Positions 42,295-52,100 of a DNA stretch of 64,000 nt are shown piece by piece. The DNA comes from Superficieibacter sp. 1612_C1 (GTDB taxonomy: Bacteria; Pseudomonadota; Gammaproteobacteria; Enterobacterales; Enterobacteriaceae): NCBI RefSeq assembly GCF_015234305.1, contig NZ_JADGMI010000003.1, forward strand, positions 417,872 through 481,871, given 5' to 3'. How positions within the stretch are numbered: the first letter of the stretch is position 1; each line of letters opens with the position of its first letter. The notes under the pieces are model-generated. The model did no database searches. It saw only the letters and a list, made by a program, of their open reading frames with translations, and had not been told where the DNA came from. The translations under genes and the position numbers were made by a program.

Positions 42295-43683
42295 TTAATC
42301 AGATAAAACATCTTGATACTGTATCAGTTCTACAGGCGTATCTCTATCCATAGAAAATATATAAACAGGCCCAGTATATTCAACTACGTTTAATACTAGC
42401 TTATGAAACAGATTAAGACATTGCAGCATTTTATCCCGTTTTGTTTGCTGCTGGAATATACCAATGTTTTTCACCTGAGGGTGAGCAGCTTCATTTCGCA
42501 GCTCAGACCAAATTTTCTTATCATTTTCACCGATCACTCCTTCGTTGGTTAAAATATCAAGAGCTTTAGATACCGTAATATTTTTCCAATATGAAGCACT
42601 GCCTATTAATCGTTGTTTATGGCTTTCTGATATATTCATATCTTTAATAATGGATTTTATTTTATCAATATCAGAAATCAATAGAGGATCTATTCTGTTT
42701 CTTTTAAATACAGGAATATAAATGTCATTTAGCATTCCTTCAATTGCGACAGAAAGCACTAGTTCCGCTATTGAATTTTTCGTTTGAAATCCATGCCACA
42801 CCTGTATCCATTGACCATAAATACTAATAAAATAGTTACGCTTCACTTGATGGATTTCATATATTTTCCTAAAGAACTCATAGCTATGCTTAGATTCTGC
42901 TTTTTTATCTCCACTTATTACAATTTTTTCTGGAATCGGATTTGAAGAACGTTTATATGTATTTTGGTTGTTAATGCTCTTAATCACTGAGATTATCTTA
43001 TCATCTATATGTTTTATCACCACATATGGTTGCGGTAAAACCCCTCCCGAAAAGCCAATATAAAAATTTATACAATCATATAGGTCATCTGGTTCAAAAT
43101 TTCCATCTACTCTAACCATACGATAATTTTTCTCATCGTTGATCCTTATTTTAAAATCATTTAATTCGATAAGCGTTTCATTCCAGCAATGGCTCTCAGA
43201 TTTAGTGGAAGTTGATGTTCTGCTATTTGATACATTAGCAGGTATATACAACGATTCTGCAAATTCATAATATAAATAATTTTCACGTGAATCAGCCAAT
43301 CTGTCTTCTACAAATGTAATGGAATGTAGTTGAGTATGAAGTATATGAGGCGATTCACGATTAAAAGCACTTACTTCTATGGAGAAACCTTCAGAGGTAA
43401 ACCTTGTTCCGTTTAATGAAATAAATTCACCTAATAGCTTCTGCGAAAGGTCAAGGCGATCTCTGGGATATTTTGTAACTAAATCTCCTTTCATCGTATA
43501 TTTAGTATTTATACAAATAAACTCCAGATATAAAGTCCCGTACTTATTCTGCTTAATAACACCATGTCCGGAAAGTTCAACTCCATCAGGAAGATCTTGC
43601 CAAATTTTCACAGATAAGCAATGAAGCTCAAATTTCGAATTCAAAATCAAATCTAGAGTATCACGTCTTAAATAAACACTCAT
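42295..43683 (-). CDS. HEPN-motif protein, candidate defence effector
   Basis: 462 residues, no signal or membrane segment, and AT-rich unlike the backbone (signs of transfer). The C-terminal part carries R396-N-E-A-A-H401 followed by Pro in WSELRNEAAHPQ. This is the Rx4H motif of HEPN RNases such as those in abortive-infection and toxin proteins (ApeA and relatives share an N-terminal beta domain plus C-terminal HEPN). The N-terminal 250 residues are beta-rich with no motif I know. It follows the AlbA/Schlafen-type gene by 38 nt on the same strand, so the two are probably one operon. Function as an anti-phage nuclease is inferred from the motif and island setting only. Confidence 0.7.
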   Translation of the reverse strand: MSVYLRRDTLDLILNSKFELHCLSVKIWQDLPDGVELSGHGVIKQNKYGTLYLEFICINTKYTMKGDLVTKYPRDRLDLSQKLLGEFISLNGTRFTSEGFSIEVSAFNRESPHILHTQLHSITFVEDRLADSRENYLYYEFAESLYIPANVSNSRTSTSTKSESHCWNETLIELNDFKIRINDEKNYRMVRVDGNFEPDDLYDCINFYIGFSGGVLPQPYVVIKHIDDKIISVIKSINNQNTYKRSSNPIPEKIVISGDKKAESKHSYEFFRKIYEIHQVKRNYFISIYGQWIQVWHGFQTKNSIAELVLSVAIEGMLNDIYIPVFKRNRIDPLLISDIDKIKSIIKDMNISESHKQRLIGSASYWKNITVSKALDILTNEGVIGENDKKIWSELRNEAAHPQVKNIGIFQQQTKRDKMLQCLNLFHKLVLNVVEYTGPVYIFSMDRDTPVELIQYQDVLSD

Positions 43684-43721
43684 TTCATCACACCTTACCC
43701 ATCAGGCTTGAGCATATAGAT

Positions 43722-45794
43722 TCAAGCTGCACTATACCCCTGCTTCGGGTCATTCTTATATTGCGGAAACGCCAGCTTCAGTTCCCCTTGCTCCACCAGC
43801 GGTTTCAAGTACTGCTGACGCAGCGCATTAGGGTTACGACTAAGGATCTGCCCCAGCGCAGCAACAGAAATATACTGCCCCTGACACACATTCAGGATCA
43901 CACTCTTCATCAGCTCTTTATCTCCCAGACGCAGCCTTTCACGCGGAACTGCTGCTAAAGTAAACAACGAATCCCGGAAAGCTTCGGTGAGATTGTCGAC
44001 ATCATCAATATAGGGCCTATCGATAAAGCGGTTAAGCAAACGCCCATACTCATCCCGGGATGCGGGTTGATCATCCTCGGCGTTATATGTGGAGCTCTCT
44101 TCGTTATGTGTGGACCCTAGCTCGTTATATGTGGAGTCCCTCTCGTTATGTGTGGACCCCTGCGCGTTATATGTGGAGCTCCCCTCGTTATGTGTGGACC
44201 TCTGCTCGTTATATGTGGAGTCCCCTTCGTTATGTGTGGAACTCACAACCGCACCTAACGAGAAAACCTCATCCGGTGTCATGACCGATACGCCGGGCAG
44301 GGTGTAATATTTGCTTTTCTGCTCCCCCCCTGCGACCAGAAAACCTTTACTTTCCAGTCGGGGAAGCGTCAGCGTGACTTCGCGGGAGTGCCGTGTTGTT
44401 AACTGGCAGGCGCGTTCATGGTTGACCCAGCCTTCAATCGCCGCCGTTGCAACAATCACCTGTTCAAAATCATCAAGCAGATCGAAGGTCTCACCAAATC
44501 GCCGATGCAGGTCATCCAGAACATGCTGCGGGATCAGGCTAGCGGTTGGTAGCTCCAATATTGTCTGCGCCGGGAAGGGATTTTCTCTCAGTCTCGGCAT
44601 ACGCCAGTTGGTCATTCGCCAGCCGCTAAAAATCTTCGGCATTCCTGAACCTGCACGTTCACCTAAACCAATCAGCAAAAACATCTGGTGCAGTAACCTA
44701 TTGCGGCAATCACTGACGCCACCCGCAATCACATCTTCCAGCGGCAGACGCATCATGCCGGGATTGCGAAAGCCAAACATATCGGGACGTTTGACGATCA
44801 AAATAGAAACACGGTCAGAAAAATCAGCGTGGACCAGCGTATTAACCAACGCTTCACGCAGCGCGATATGTACTGGCGTATCCGTTCTGCGCTGACCCTC
44901 TTCAAGGGTAAACGGGACTTTCAGGTCGGCGACCAGCTTTTGGTATACCTTGCGATAAAAATCAAACAGGTTCCCTGACCATGTCCCGTCCGGACACACC
45001 CGATCCACCCAACGCAGCTCCGTTTTAGCCTCGGGGCGTTCCTGATAGTCCACCATGTAGTTGGGCGCTGCGGCAATAATCGCATCCCATTTACCAAACA
45101 TGAGAACACCAGCCAGCGTTATGCCCTCTTTTCCGGTTTCCCTGTCTTTACGCCATCCACCAAGCATTTTAAATAGTTCAAACGGCTCACAGGCCAGATA
45201 AGGATGCTGCGGGTTATTTGCCGATAGCAGATTGCGATAGACTTTCAGGCTGTCCAGATCGATATCGTCCTGAAAGGTATAGTGTTCGGAAAGCACTTCA
45301 TTATCGCGGCTGTCGTAGATCTGCTCTGCAAGCATCCGTTTGACGGTCATATCATCACAAACGCGATCGCCTTCGTGCAAACGTTGATAGGTGTTACCAA
45401 ATGGGGACTTTTTCAGGTGAACCGGCTTTTGTTTGCGCATCGCCTGTGGAATATGGATCGCCAGAACGTCCGTTCCCTGCAAAGAGACCTGTTGCACATC
45501 GTTTTCTGATCTCAGCACATTCGCACTGACCCGATCGCGATCGTTTAACTGATTAAACAGATCGGTCTTAATCTTTTCGGGATCAGCAATACCAACTGGT
45601 GTAAATTTTCCAGCCTGTTCTTTTACACCGAGAACTACCCAACCACCCCGACCATTCGCCATTGCGGAATAAGTGGGCCAGAAGTCTTTCGGTAATTCGC
45701 CTTTGCCGTCTTTCCCCCCTGCCAGCTTGAACTCTACCTGTTCCGACTCGACAAGGGTTTGCAGATCTATAATGTCTTTTATTTGCAAAGGCAT
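43722..45794 (-). CDS. AlbA_2/Schlafen-type putative ATPase with heptapeptide repeats
   Basis: 690 residues. The N-terminal AlbA_2 (Schlafen-like, DNA/RNA-binding) domain has VESEQVEFKLAGG and AMANGRGGWVVLGVKE (about 12-70). A GHKL-like HATPase_c_4 block follows at about 315-385 with REALVNTLVHADFS and GFRNPGMM. A winged-helix region comes next (about 440-510). Then eight seven-residue repeats alternate STHNxxx and STYNxxx (about 516-571), and a second helical/winged C-terminal domain ends in KLAFPQYKN. I start at the ATG at 45794 (MPLQIKDIID), preceded by AGAGGAACC; 15 further codons are open upstream. Family members act as transcription regulators or defence components; the exact role here is unknown. 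Confidence 0.75.
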   Translation of the reverse strand: MPLQIKDIIDLQTLVESEQVEFKLAGGKDGKGELPKDFWPTYSAMANGRGGWVVLGVKEQAGKFTPVGIADPEKIKTDLFNQLNDRDRVSANVLRSENDVQQVSLQGTDVLAIHIPQAMRKQKPVHLKKSPFGNTYQRLHEGDRVCDDMTVKRMLAEQIYDSRDNEVLSEHYTFQDDIDLDSLKVYRNLLSANNPQHPYLACEPFELFKMLGGWRKDRETGKEGITLAGVLMFGKWDAIIAAAPNYMVDYQERPEAKTELRWVDRVCPDGTWSGNLFDFYRKVYQKLVADLKVPFTLEEGQRRTDTPVHIALREALVNTLVHADFSDRVSILIVKRPDMFGFRNPGMMRLPLEDVIAGGVSDCRNRLLHQMFLLIGLGERAGSGMPKIFSGWRMTNWRMPRLRENPFPAQTILELPTASLIPQHVLDDLHRRFGETFDLLDDFEQVIVATAAIEGWVNHERACQLTTRHSREVTLTLPRLESKGFLVAGGEQKSKYYTLPGVSVMTPDEVFSLGAVVSSTHNEGDSTYNEQRSTHNEGSSTYNAQGSTHNERDSTYNELGSTHNEESSTYNAEDDQPASRDEYGRLLNRFIDRPYIDDVDNLTEAFRDSLFTLAAVPRERLRLGDKELMKSVILNVCQGQYISVAALGQILSRNPNALRQQYLKPLVEQGELKLAFPQYKNDPKQGYSAA
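44081..44248. repeat. Eight 21-bp repeats inside the AlbA-type gene (array A)
   Basis: Eight contiguous 21-bp units each start CGTTAT(A/G)TGTGGA on the plus strand. They alternate strictly between the TATAT and TATGT forms, giving a 42-bp super-period. The last eight bases of each unit vary. Translated on the minus strand they give STHNxxx/STYNxxx heptads. The conserved 13-mer is the same one found at 46962-47056. Confidence 0.95.
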
Positions 45795-45964
45795 AGAGGT
45801 TCCTCTGGCTGAAAAATGTTCGGCTATATCATACCGCATCTGCTGGTTATCCGGTAGCCAAGCTGTGTTAACATAACCTGACTACAGGCTATATAGCCGT
45901 AGCACTGAAATTGTACGTCAGGTCCAGAACATCATTTGATGTTTAATACATACATGGAGGTTAT

Positions 45965-46555
45965 ATGGGTGAGTTCATCAATACATTACTATCATTAATT
46001 TCATCTAACTTTTTTAACAAAAAATCAGAAAACGAAGCGCTGGAGAAATTTCTACTCACATTTTCTCAGCCAAACCACGATCCCCGGCTTGTCGAATATT
46101 ATTTTGCTCTTGCAACACGACACCGTTATGCCAAATATCATGAAATTCTTTTAATGATGAATACTCGCTATCCATTGGCAACCATCTGGATGTACAAAAG
46201 CATTAATCGTATTCAATCAGTTGTGCTGTTTAAAGATGATGGGATGGCTGAAATGACTTCTCAGACCGGATGGGTAGCAAAACTTTCATTACTCGTTATT
46301 GATATATTTTTTACTATTACATTTCTACTTTGCACTAAGTGGGTAGCAAACGATATAAACGTTATATATAACGCCATTGGAAATTCTGAAATAACACTTT
46401 CCATGTTGCGCGATGCTATCGGTTTAGGTATCGGTGCCGTGGTTTCTTTCTTATTACTGTCAATGACTATTTACGGTTGGTGGGAAATAACCAGCGCCCG
46501 CCCATTTGTTGATTACTATAATTCACACAGAAGTGATACTACAGGCACAAACTGA
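45965..46555 (+). CDS. Two-TM protein of unknown function in the island
   Basis: 196 residues, divergent from the AlbA/HEPN operon, with ATG after GGAGGT. A soluble N-terminal helical part (about 1-100, with RYAKYHEILLMMNTRYP) is followed by two membrane helices: about 105-127 (AKLSLLVIDIFFTITFLLCT) and about 150-175 (GLGIGAVVSFLLLSMTIYGW). Both termini are probably cytoplasmic. I recognise no family. Base composition is AT-rich like its neighbour. A small membrane protein beside a putative sensor/nuclease pair could be an effector or an inhibitor, but nothing in the sequence decides this. Confidence 0.65.
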   Translation: MGEFINTLLSLISSNFFNKKSENEALEKFLLTFSQPNHDPRLVEYYFALATRHRYAKYHEILLMMNTRYPLATIWMYKSINRIQSVVLFKDDGMAEMTSQTGWVAKLSLLVIDIFFTITFLLCTKWVANDINVIYNAIGNSEITLSMLRDAIGLGIGAVVSFLLLSMTIYGWWEITSARPFVDYYNSHRSDTTGTN

Positions 46556-47195
46556 TCGTTATTCGGCTTATCTCCGTTATGCCAGCGCCGCAATTGGATA
46601 AATGCTGGCATAAATTGTACTGTCGTATGGAAAACGGCCTTTGACTGCGCAAACAGGATAGAGTGGACACCGGTTGCCAGCCGCAAGTGCTGGAGTAACT
46701 CCAGCTCCGTCAGCACATCGACCTAAGGGGAGTAAAAGCAGGGGGTTCAAAGTAATTGAATTGAGCCGTGATATCTGGTTATCTCAACTACCTCATGGCG
46801 ACATCTCAAGAATTTATTAAAATATCATTATAATTCATATAATAATGAATTATTGCGCAAAACGTTATCTCAAAAGTACCTAATCCGACATATCAACTTA
46901 AAGCTCAATGCAGGGGCGACAGATCAACACTCTACGAGCGAGGAGGGTATGTTTTTCACGCCGTTATATGTGGACCTCGAATCGTTATGTGTGGAGTTCT
47001 ATCCGCTATATGTGGACCTCATACCGTTATGTGTGGACCTTACTCCACACATAACGAAGCCCCTCCCCTTAAACATCGATTCTTCGTGATAACCCTCACA
47101 AAACCAAAGTGATTTTTTACAGGTGCCTTCGTGGGGCGCTGTTTACGAGAAATACCAACAAAACCAATAACAAACAGCATATTAATCGTGGATAT
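46556..47195. other. Non-coding right part of the pheU element
   Basis: 640 bp without a credible gene. Open frames over the repeat (for example 46853-47089) are low-complexity translations of the 21-bp units. The main content is repeat array B (46962-47056). The rest is AT-rich with no further structure that I can see. Confidence 0.6.
46962..47056. repeat. Four 21-bp repeats plus an inverted copy (array B)
   Basis: Units begin at 46962, 46983, 47004 and 47025 with CGTTATATGTGGA, CGTTATGTGTGGA, CGCTATATGTGGA and CGTTATGTGTGGA: same 21-bp step, orientation and TATAT/TATGT alternation as array A. An inverted 13-mer TCCACACATAACG at 47044-47056 makes a perfect 13-bp stem with the last unit (loop CCTTAC). 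The reading frame of array A is broken by a stop here, so this copy is not coding in that frame. Confidence 0.9.
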
Positions 47196-47372
47196 GATTC
47201 CGAGTCCGGCACCACTTATTCCAGAAAAACCAGCCTACGGGCTAGTTTTTTGCTTATGGGGAAACGGCAATCCGGATGTTTATTCCTTCTCTGACAGACC
47301 ATAGCGCGAAGGCCAGATTTTTTCAGGCACGACACCTGACTCTTCAGCGAGTAACCTTTCTCTCTTCGGCCA
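47196..47372. repeat. Right copy of the island boundary repeat (attR-like)
   Basis: Starts GATTCCGAGTCCGGCACCA (tRNA-Phe 3' end, one G missing) and follows the left copy for about 177 nt. On the minus strand it encodes an intact Ner/Nlp tail, WPKRERLLAEESGVVPEKIW then PSRYGLSEKE and a stop at 47280-47282. The 5' part of that gene is absent. Distance between copies is 6005 bp. Confidence 0.85.
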
Positions 47373-48002
47373 GCGACGTTTTCCACTATTAATCCGATAC
47401 GCCTAAACGCTGGATAGCATACAACGCTTGCCACGTAGACATTAATATAAAACCCCGAATAACTATCTCTGTTAACTATTGAACTGTTTTATAATACACT
47501 GCCGCAATAAATAGTTTTCCCAATTATTTTGCTTATGCCATTCTTAACAACATAGCGTGCTGTTAGCCGCTTTGCCCCCGCGCCGCGCCTGACAAGCCCC
47601 TCCACAGCAGGCGTGACAACCAGCCAACAAGCTAAATATTTTTTAATTTAAGATTATTCCAATCGAAATATTCTATTCAACGCTCAACCCCTCATATATA
47701 CCCCCTCTTCATAAAAAATCCTTAATTCCTCCATTTTTACTCCTTAAAAATTTACCTAAATAATCCTTTAAAAATTCTACTTACTTTTGAAATTACGTCG
47801 CCAGGCAGCGGCAATAATAATCAGAAACTTTTATGAGTAGCGTCATTACGATTTAAAAAAACGCGACAGGATAGCATCACGGGTATTTCCCGCCTTCGCT
47901 TTCGTAAATGCGCTTTTTTTTGTCAACGCCGGACGTCGGAACGGAGAAGCCCTCTCCTCTCAGATGCCGCTACGCTGACGTCGCTTATCCAGAGAATACA
48001 GA
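47373..48002. other. AT-rich gap between the island and the efflux operon
   Basis: 630 bp with no gene I can support. Very AT-rich from 47440 to 47780, then more mixed. It probably holds decayed element DNA and the promoter of the pump operon. I see no regulator gene beside the pump. Confidence 0.55.
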
Positions 48003-49130
48003 ATGAAGTCTACCTTCTCCCCCATCGCAGTCGCGGCATTATTTCTTCTTAGCGGATGTAATGACGCCCAGACAACGGCCCAGACGCCGTCAACCCCGGA
48101 AGTCGGCATCGTTACCCTGAAGGGTCAGGCCGTTCACGTAGTCAGCGAACTGACCGGGCGCACCACGGCCGCGCTTAGCGCCGAAGTGCGTCCGCAGGTC
48201 GGCGGCATTATCCAGAAGCGGTTATTCACCGAAGGCGACGAGGTTAAGGCCGGACAACCACTGTACCAGATTGATCCGTCGAGCTATCGCGCGGCTTACA
48301 ACGAAGCCGCCGCGGCCCTGACGCAGGCTCAGTCGCTGGTCGTGTCCGACTGCCAGAAAGCCCGGCGCTACGCGGCGCTGGTAAAAGACAACGGCGTATC
48401 GCGTCAGGATGCGGACGACGCGCAATCGACCTGCGAGCAGGACAAAGCCAGCGTGGCGTCGAAAAAGGCGGCGCTGGAGAGCGCACGCATTAATCTCAAC
48501 TGGACTACCGTCACTGCGCCGATCGCCGGGCGCATCGGCATCTCCTCCGTGACTCCTGGCGCGCTGGTTTCCGCCGATCAGGACACCGCGCTGGCCACGA
48601 TCCGCGGGCTTGACAGCATGAATGTCGATCTAACCCGATCCAGCGTCGATCTCCTGCATCTGCGCAAGCAACGTCTCGCCAGCAGCAGCGATACCCTCAA
48701 CGCCTCGCTGATTCTGGAAGACGGCAGCACCTATAGCGAAAAGGGACGCCTGGCGCTGACCGAAGTGGCGGTGGATGAGTCTACCGGTTCGGTCACGCTG
48801 CGCGCCGTCTTCCCTAATCCGCAGCATGTTCTGTTGCCGGGCATGTTCGTTCGCGCCCGCATTGATGAAGGGATCATGAACGACGCCATCCTCGCACCAC
48901 AGCAGGGTATTACCCGCGATGCGAAAGGCGATGCCACCGTTCTGGTCGTCAACGCGGACAATAAAGTAGAACAGCGTACGGTGGAAACCGGTGAGACGTA
49001 TGATGATAAGTGGCTGGTGATTAACGGGCTGAAAAGCGGCGATAAACTGATTGTCGAAGGCACCGGCAAAGTCACGGCCGGGCAGCAGGTCAACGCCGTT
49101 GAAGTGAAAAACAGCGGAGGCAAAGCCTGA
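48003..49130 (+). CDS. RND efflux periplasmic adaptor (membrane fusion protein)
   Basis: Adaptor subunit linking the RND pump to the outer-membrane channel. The lipoprotein signal has Cys19 (ALFLLSGC). A barrel-sandwich hybrid with EVRPQVGGIIQKRLFTEGDEV is split around a helical hairpin (about 95-165), then beta-barrel and membrane-proximal domains (about 180-370). Length 375. The sequence is close to the AcrA/MexC group and reminds me of EefA of Enterobacter/Klebsiella, but I do not assign a name. The gene ends in ATGA-type overlap with the pump at 49130. Substrate range cannot be read from the sequence. Confidence 0.93.
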   Translation: MKSTFSPIAVAALFLLSGCNDAQTTAQTPSTPEVGIVTLKGQAVHVVSELTGRTTAALSAEVRPQVGGIIQKRLFTEGDEVKAGQPLYQIDPSSYRAAYNEAAAALTQAQSLVVSDCQKARRYAALVKDNGVSRQDADDAQSTCEQDKASVASKKAALESARINLNWTTVTAPIAGRIGISSVTPGALVSADQDTALATIRGLDSMNVDLTRSSVDLLHLRKQRLASSSDTLNASLILEDGSTYSEKGRLALTEVAVDESTGSVTLRAVFPNPQHVLLPGMFVRARIDEGIMNDAILAPQQGITRDAKGDATVLVVNADNKVEQRTVETGETYDDKWLVINGLKSGDKLIVEGTGKVTAGQQVNAVEVKNSGGKA

Positions 49131-52100
49131 TGTTCTCCAGCTTCTTTGTGCGACGCCCGGTCTTCGCCTGGGTTATCGCGATTTTGATTATGCTCGCCGG
49201 GGTTCTGGCGATAAATACCTTGCCGGTCGCCCAGTATCCTGACGTCGCGCCGCCAGCGGTAAAGATCTCCGCGACCTATACCGGTGCTTCTGCTGACACC
49301 CTGGAAAGCAGCGTCACCCAGGTGATCGAACAACAGCTTACCGGGCTGGATAACCTGCTCTACTTCAATTCGACCAGCAGTTCCGACGGGACGGTGGATA
49401 TTACCGTTACCTTCGAGCAGGGCACCGACCCGGACACTGCCCAGGTCCAGGTGCAGAATAAGGTGCAGCAGGCGGAATCACGTCTGCCCAGCGCCGTTCA
49501 GCAGTCCGGCGTCACGGTGGTTAAATCGCAAAGCAACTTCCTGCTGATTGCGGCGGTCTACGACCAGAGCGACAAAGCCACCAGTTCCGATATCGCTGAC
49601 TGGCTGGTCAGTAACGTGCAGGATCCGCTGGCGCGCGTTGAAGGCGTCGGCAGCCTGCAAGTATTCGGTTCGGAATACGCAATGCGTATCTGGATGGACC
49701 CGACCCGGCTGGCGTCCTATGCGCTGATGCCCTCCGATATAGAAACGGCGCTTGAGGCGCAGAACGTTCAGGTCTCCGCCGGTAAAATCGGCGCGCTACC
49801 CTCCTCCAGTTCTCAGCAACTGACTGCGACCGTTCGCGCGCAGTCGCGCCTGCAAAATGCCGATGAGTTCCGGAACATCATCGTCAAGAGCAAGTCGGAC
49901 GGTTCCGTGGTCCGCCTCAGAGACGTCGCGCGTGTTGAAGTTGGCAGTGAAGATTACAGTTCGAGCGCAAAACTGAACGGTCACCCGTCAGCGGGCGTGG
50001 CGGTCATGCTTTCACCCGGTGCCAATGCGCTGGATACCGCTACGCTGGTGAAAAACAAGGTTACCGAGTTCCAGCGGCAGATGCCGCAGGGCTATGCCGT
50101 CGCCTATCCCAAGGACAATACCGAGTTTATTAAAATCTCGGTGGAAGATGTCATTCAGACGCTGTTTGAAGCCATCATCCTGGTGATTTGCGTAATGTAT
50201 CTGTTCCTGCAAAACCTGCGGGCCACGCTGATCCCGGCGGTGGCGGTACCGGTAGTGCTGCTCGGTACTTTCGGCGTGCTGGCCCTGTTCGGCTACTCCA
50301 TCAATACCCTGACGTTGTTTGCGATGGTGCTGGCGATCGGCCTGCTGGTGGATGACGCGATTGTCGTGGTAGAAAACGTCGAGCGTATTATGCGCGACGA
50401 AGGGCTGCCTGCCCGCGAAGCCACGGAGAAATCGATGGGTGAAATCTCCGGCGCGCTGATCGCCATCGCGCTGGTGCTGTCGGCGGTGTTCCTGCCAATG
50501 GCCTTCTTCGGCGGATCAACCGGGGTGATTTATCGCCAGTTCTCCGTGACGATTATCTCCGCCATGATGCTGTCCGTCGTCGTGGCGCTGACTCTGACGC
50601 CTGCGCTGTGCGGCTCGCTGCTGAGCCACTCGAGTCCCCATACTAAAGGCTTTTTCGGCGCGTTTAACCGCCTGTGGGGTCGGACCGAAAATGGCTATCA
50701 ACATGGCGTCCTGCGCGGTCTGCGTCGTTCGGCGGCGATGATGGCGGTCTTTCTTCTGCTCTGCGGCGCAATGGCGCTGGCGATGTGGAAACTGCCGGGC
50801 AGCTTCCTGCCGGTAGAGGATCAGGGCGATGTAATGGTTCAGTATACCCTGCCGGCGGGTGCCACCGCGGTACGTACCGCGGAAGTGAGCCGCCAGGTCA
50901 CCGACTGGTTCCTGACCAAAGAGAAAGCCAATACCGACGTGATCTTTACGGTCAACGGCTTCAGCTTCAGCGGTAGCGGACAAAACGCGGGCATGGCCTT
51001 TGTGGTGCTGAAAAACTGGTCGCAACGCGAAGGGGATGAGAATACCGCTCAGGCGATTGCCCAACGCGCCACCAGCGAACTGGGCAGTATTCGCGACGCC
51101 TCGCTTTACGCCATGACGCCGCCCGCCATACAGGGTCTCGGACAAAGCAACGGCTTCACGTTCGAGCTAATGGCCAGCGGTGCGACCGACCGTGACAGCC
51201 TGATGAAATTACGCAGCCAGTTGCTTGAGGCCGCCAACAAAAGTTCGGAACTGCAATCGGTACGCGCCAACGATCTGCCGCAGATGCCGCAGTTACAGGT
51301 GGATATCGACAATAACAAGGCGGTTTCGCTGGGGCTATCGCTGAGCGACGTAACCGACACCCTCTCCAGCGCCTGGGGCGGCACCTACGTTAACGACTTC
51401 ATCGACCGTGGACGGGTGAAAAAAGTCTATATTCAGGGCGACAGTGATTCCCGCTCCGCACCGTCAGATCTGGGCAAATGGTATGTGCGCGGCAGCGACG
51501 ACAGTATGACGCCCTTCTCCGCCTTCGCCACTACCCACTGGGAATACGGTCCGGAAAGCCTGATCCGCTATAACGGCTCCGCCGCCTTTGAAATCCAGGG
51601 GGAGAATGCCAGCGGTGCCAGTTCCGGCTCAGCAATGGATAAGATGGAGGCGCTGGCCGACAGTCTGCCCGCAGGTTCCACCTGGGCATGGAGCGGCTTG
51701 TCGTTACAGGAGAAGCTGGCCAGCGGCCAGGCGATGAGTCTGTACGCCATCTCCATACTGGTCGTGTTCCTGTGTCTCGCGGCGCTCTATGAGAGCTGGG
51801 CCGTGCCGTTCTCGGTCATCATGGTGATCCCGCTGGGGCTGCTCGGCGCGGCCGTCGCCGCATGGATGCGTGATCTGAGTAACGATGTCTATTTCCAGGT
51901 GGCGTTGCTCACCACCATCGGCCTGTCTTCGAAGAACGCTATTCTGATCGTCGAATTCGCCGAAGCGGCGGTTGATGAGGGCTATTCGCTTTCACGCGCC
52001 GCGTTGCGGGCGGCGCAAACCCGTTTGCGTCCTATTGTGATGACCTCACTGGCATTTATCGCCGGGGTACTGCCGCTGGCGATCGCCACCGGGGCTGGCG

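Noticed and set aside
44060..44307. Plus-strand frames with Arg-Tyr-Val-Trp and Leu-Cys-Val-Asp repeats
   Set aside because: Translations of the 21-bp repeats on the non-coding strand of the AlbA-type gene.
44081..47056. CRISPR array
   Set aside because: Units are contiguous 21-bp steps with an 8-bp variable part, far too short for spacers. One array is coding, and no cas genes are present.
46853..47089. Plus-strand frame over array B
   Set aside because: Only low-complexity translation of repeat units after a weak TTG start; no ribosome-binding site.
41211..48002. Integrase or recombinase for the pheU element
   Set aside because: Read on both strands; no tyrosine- or serine-recombinase motif was found in this interval.
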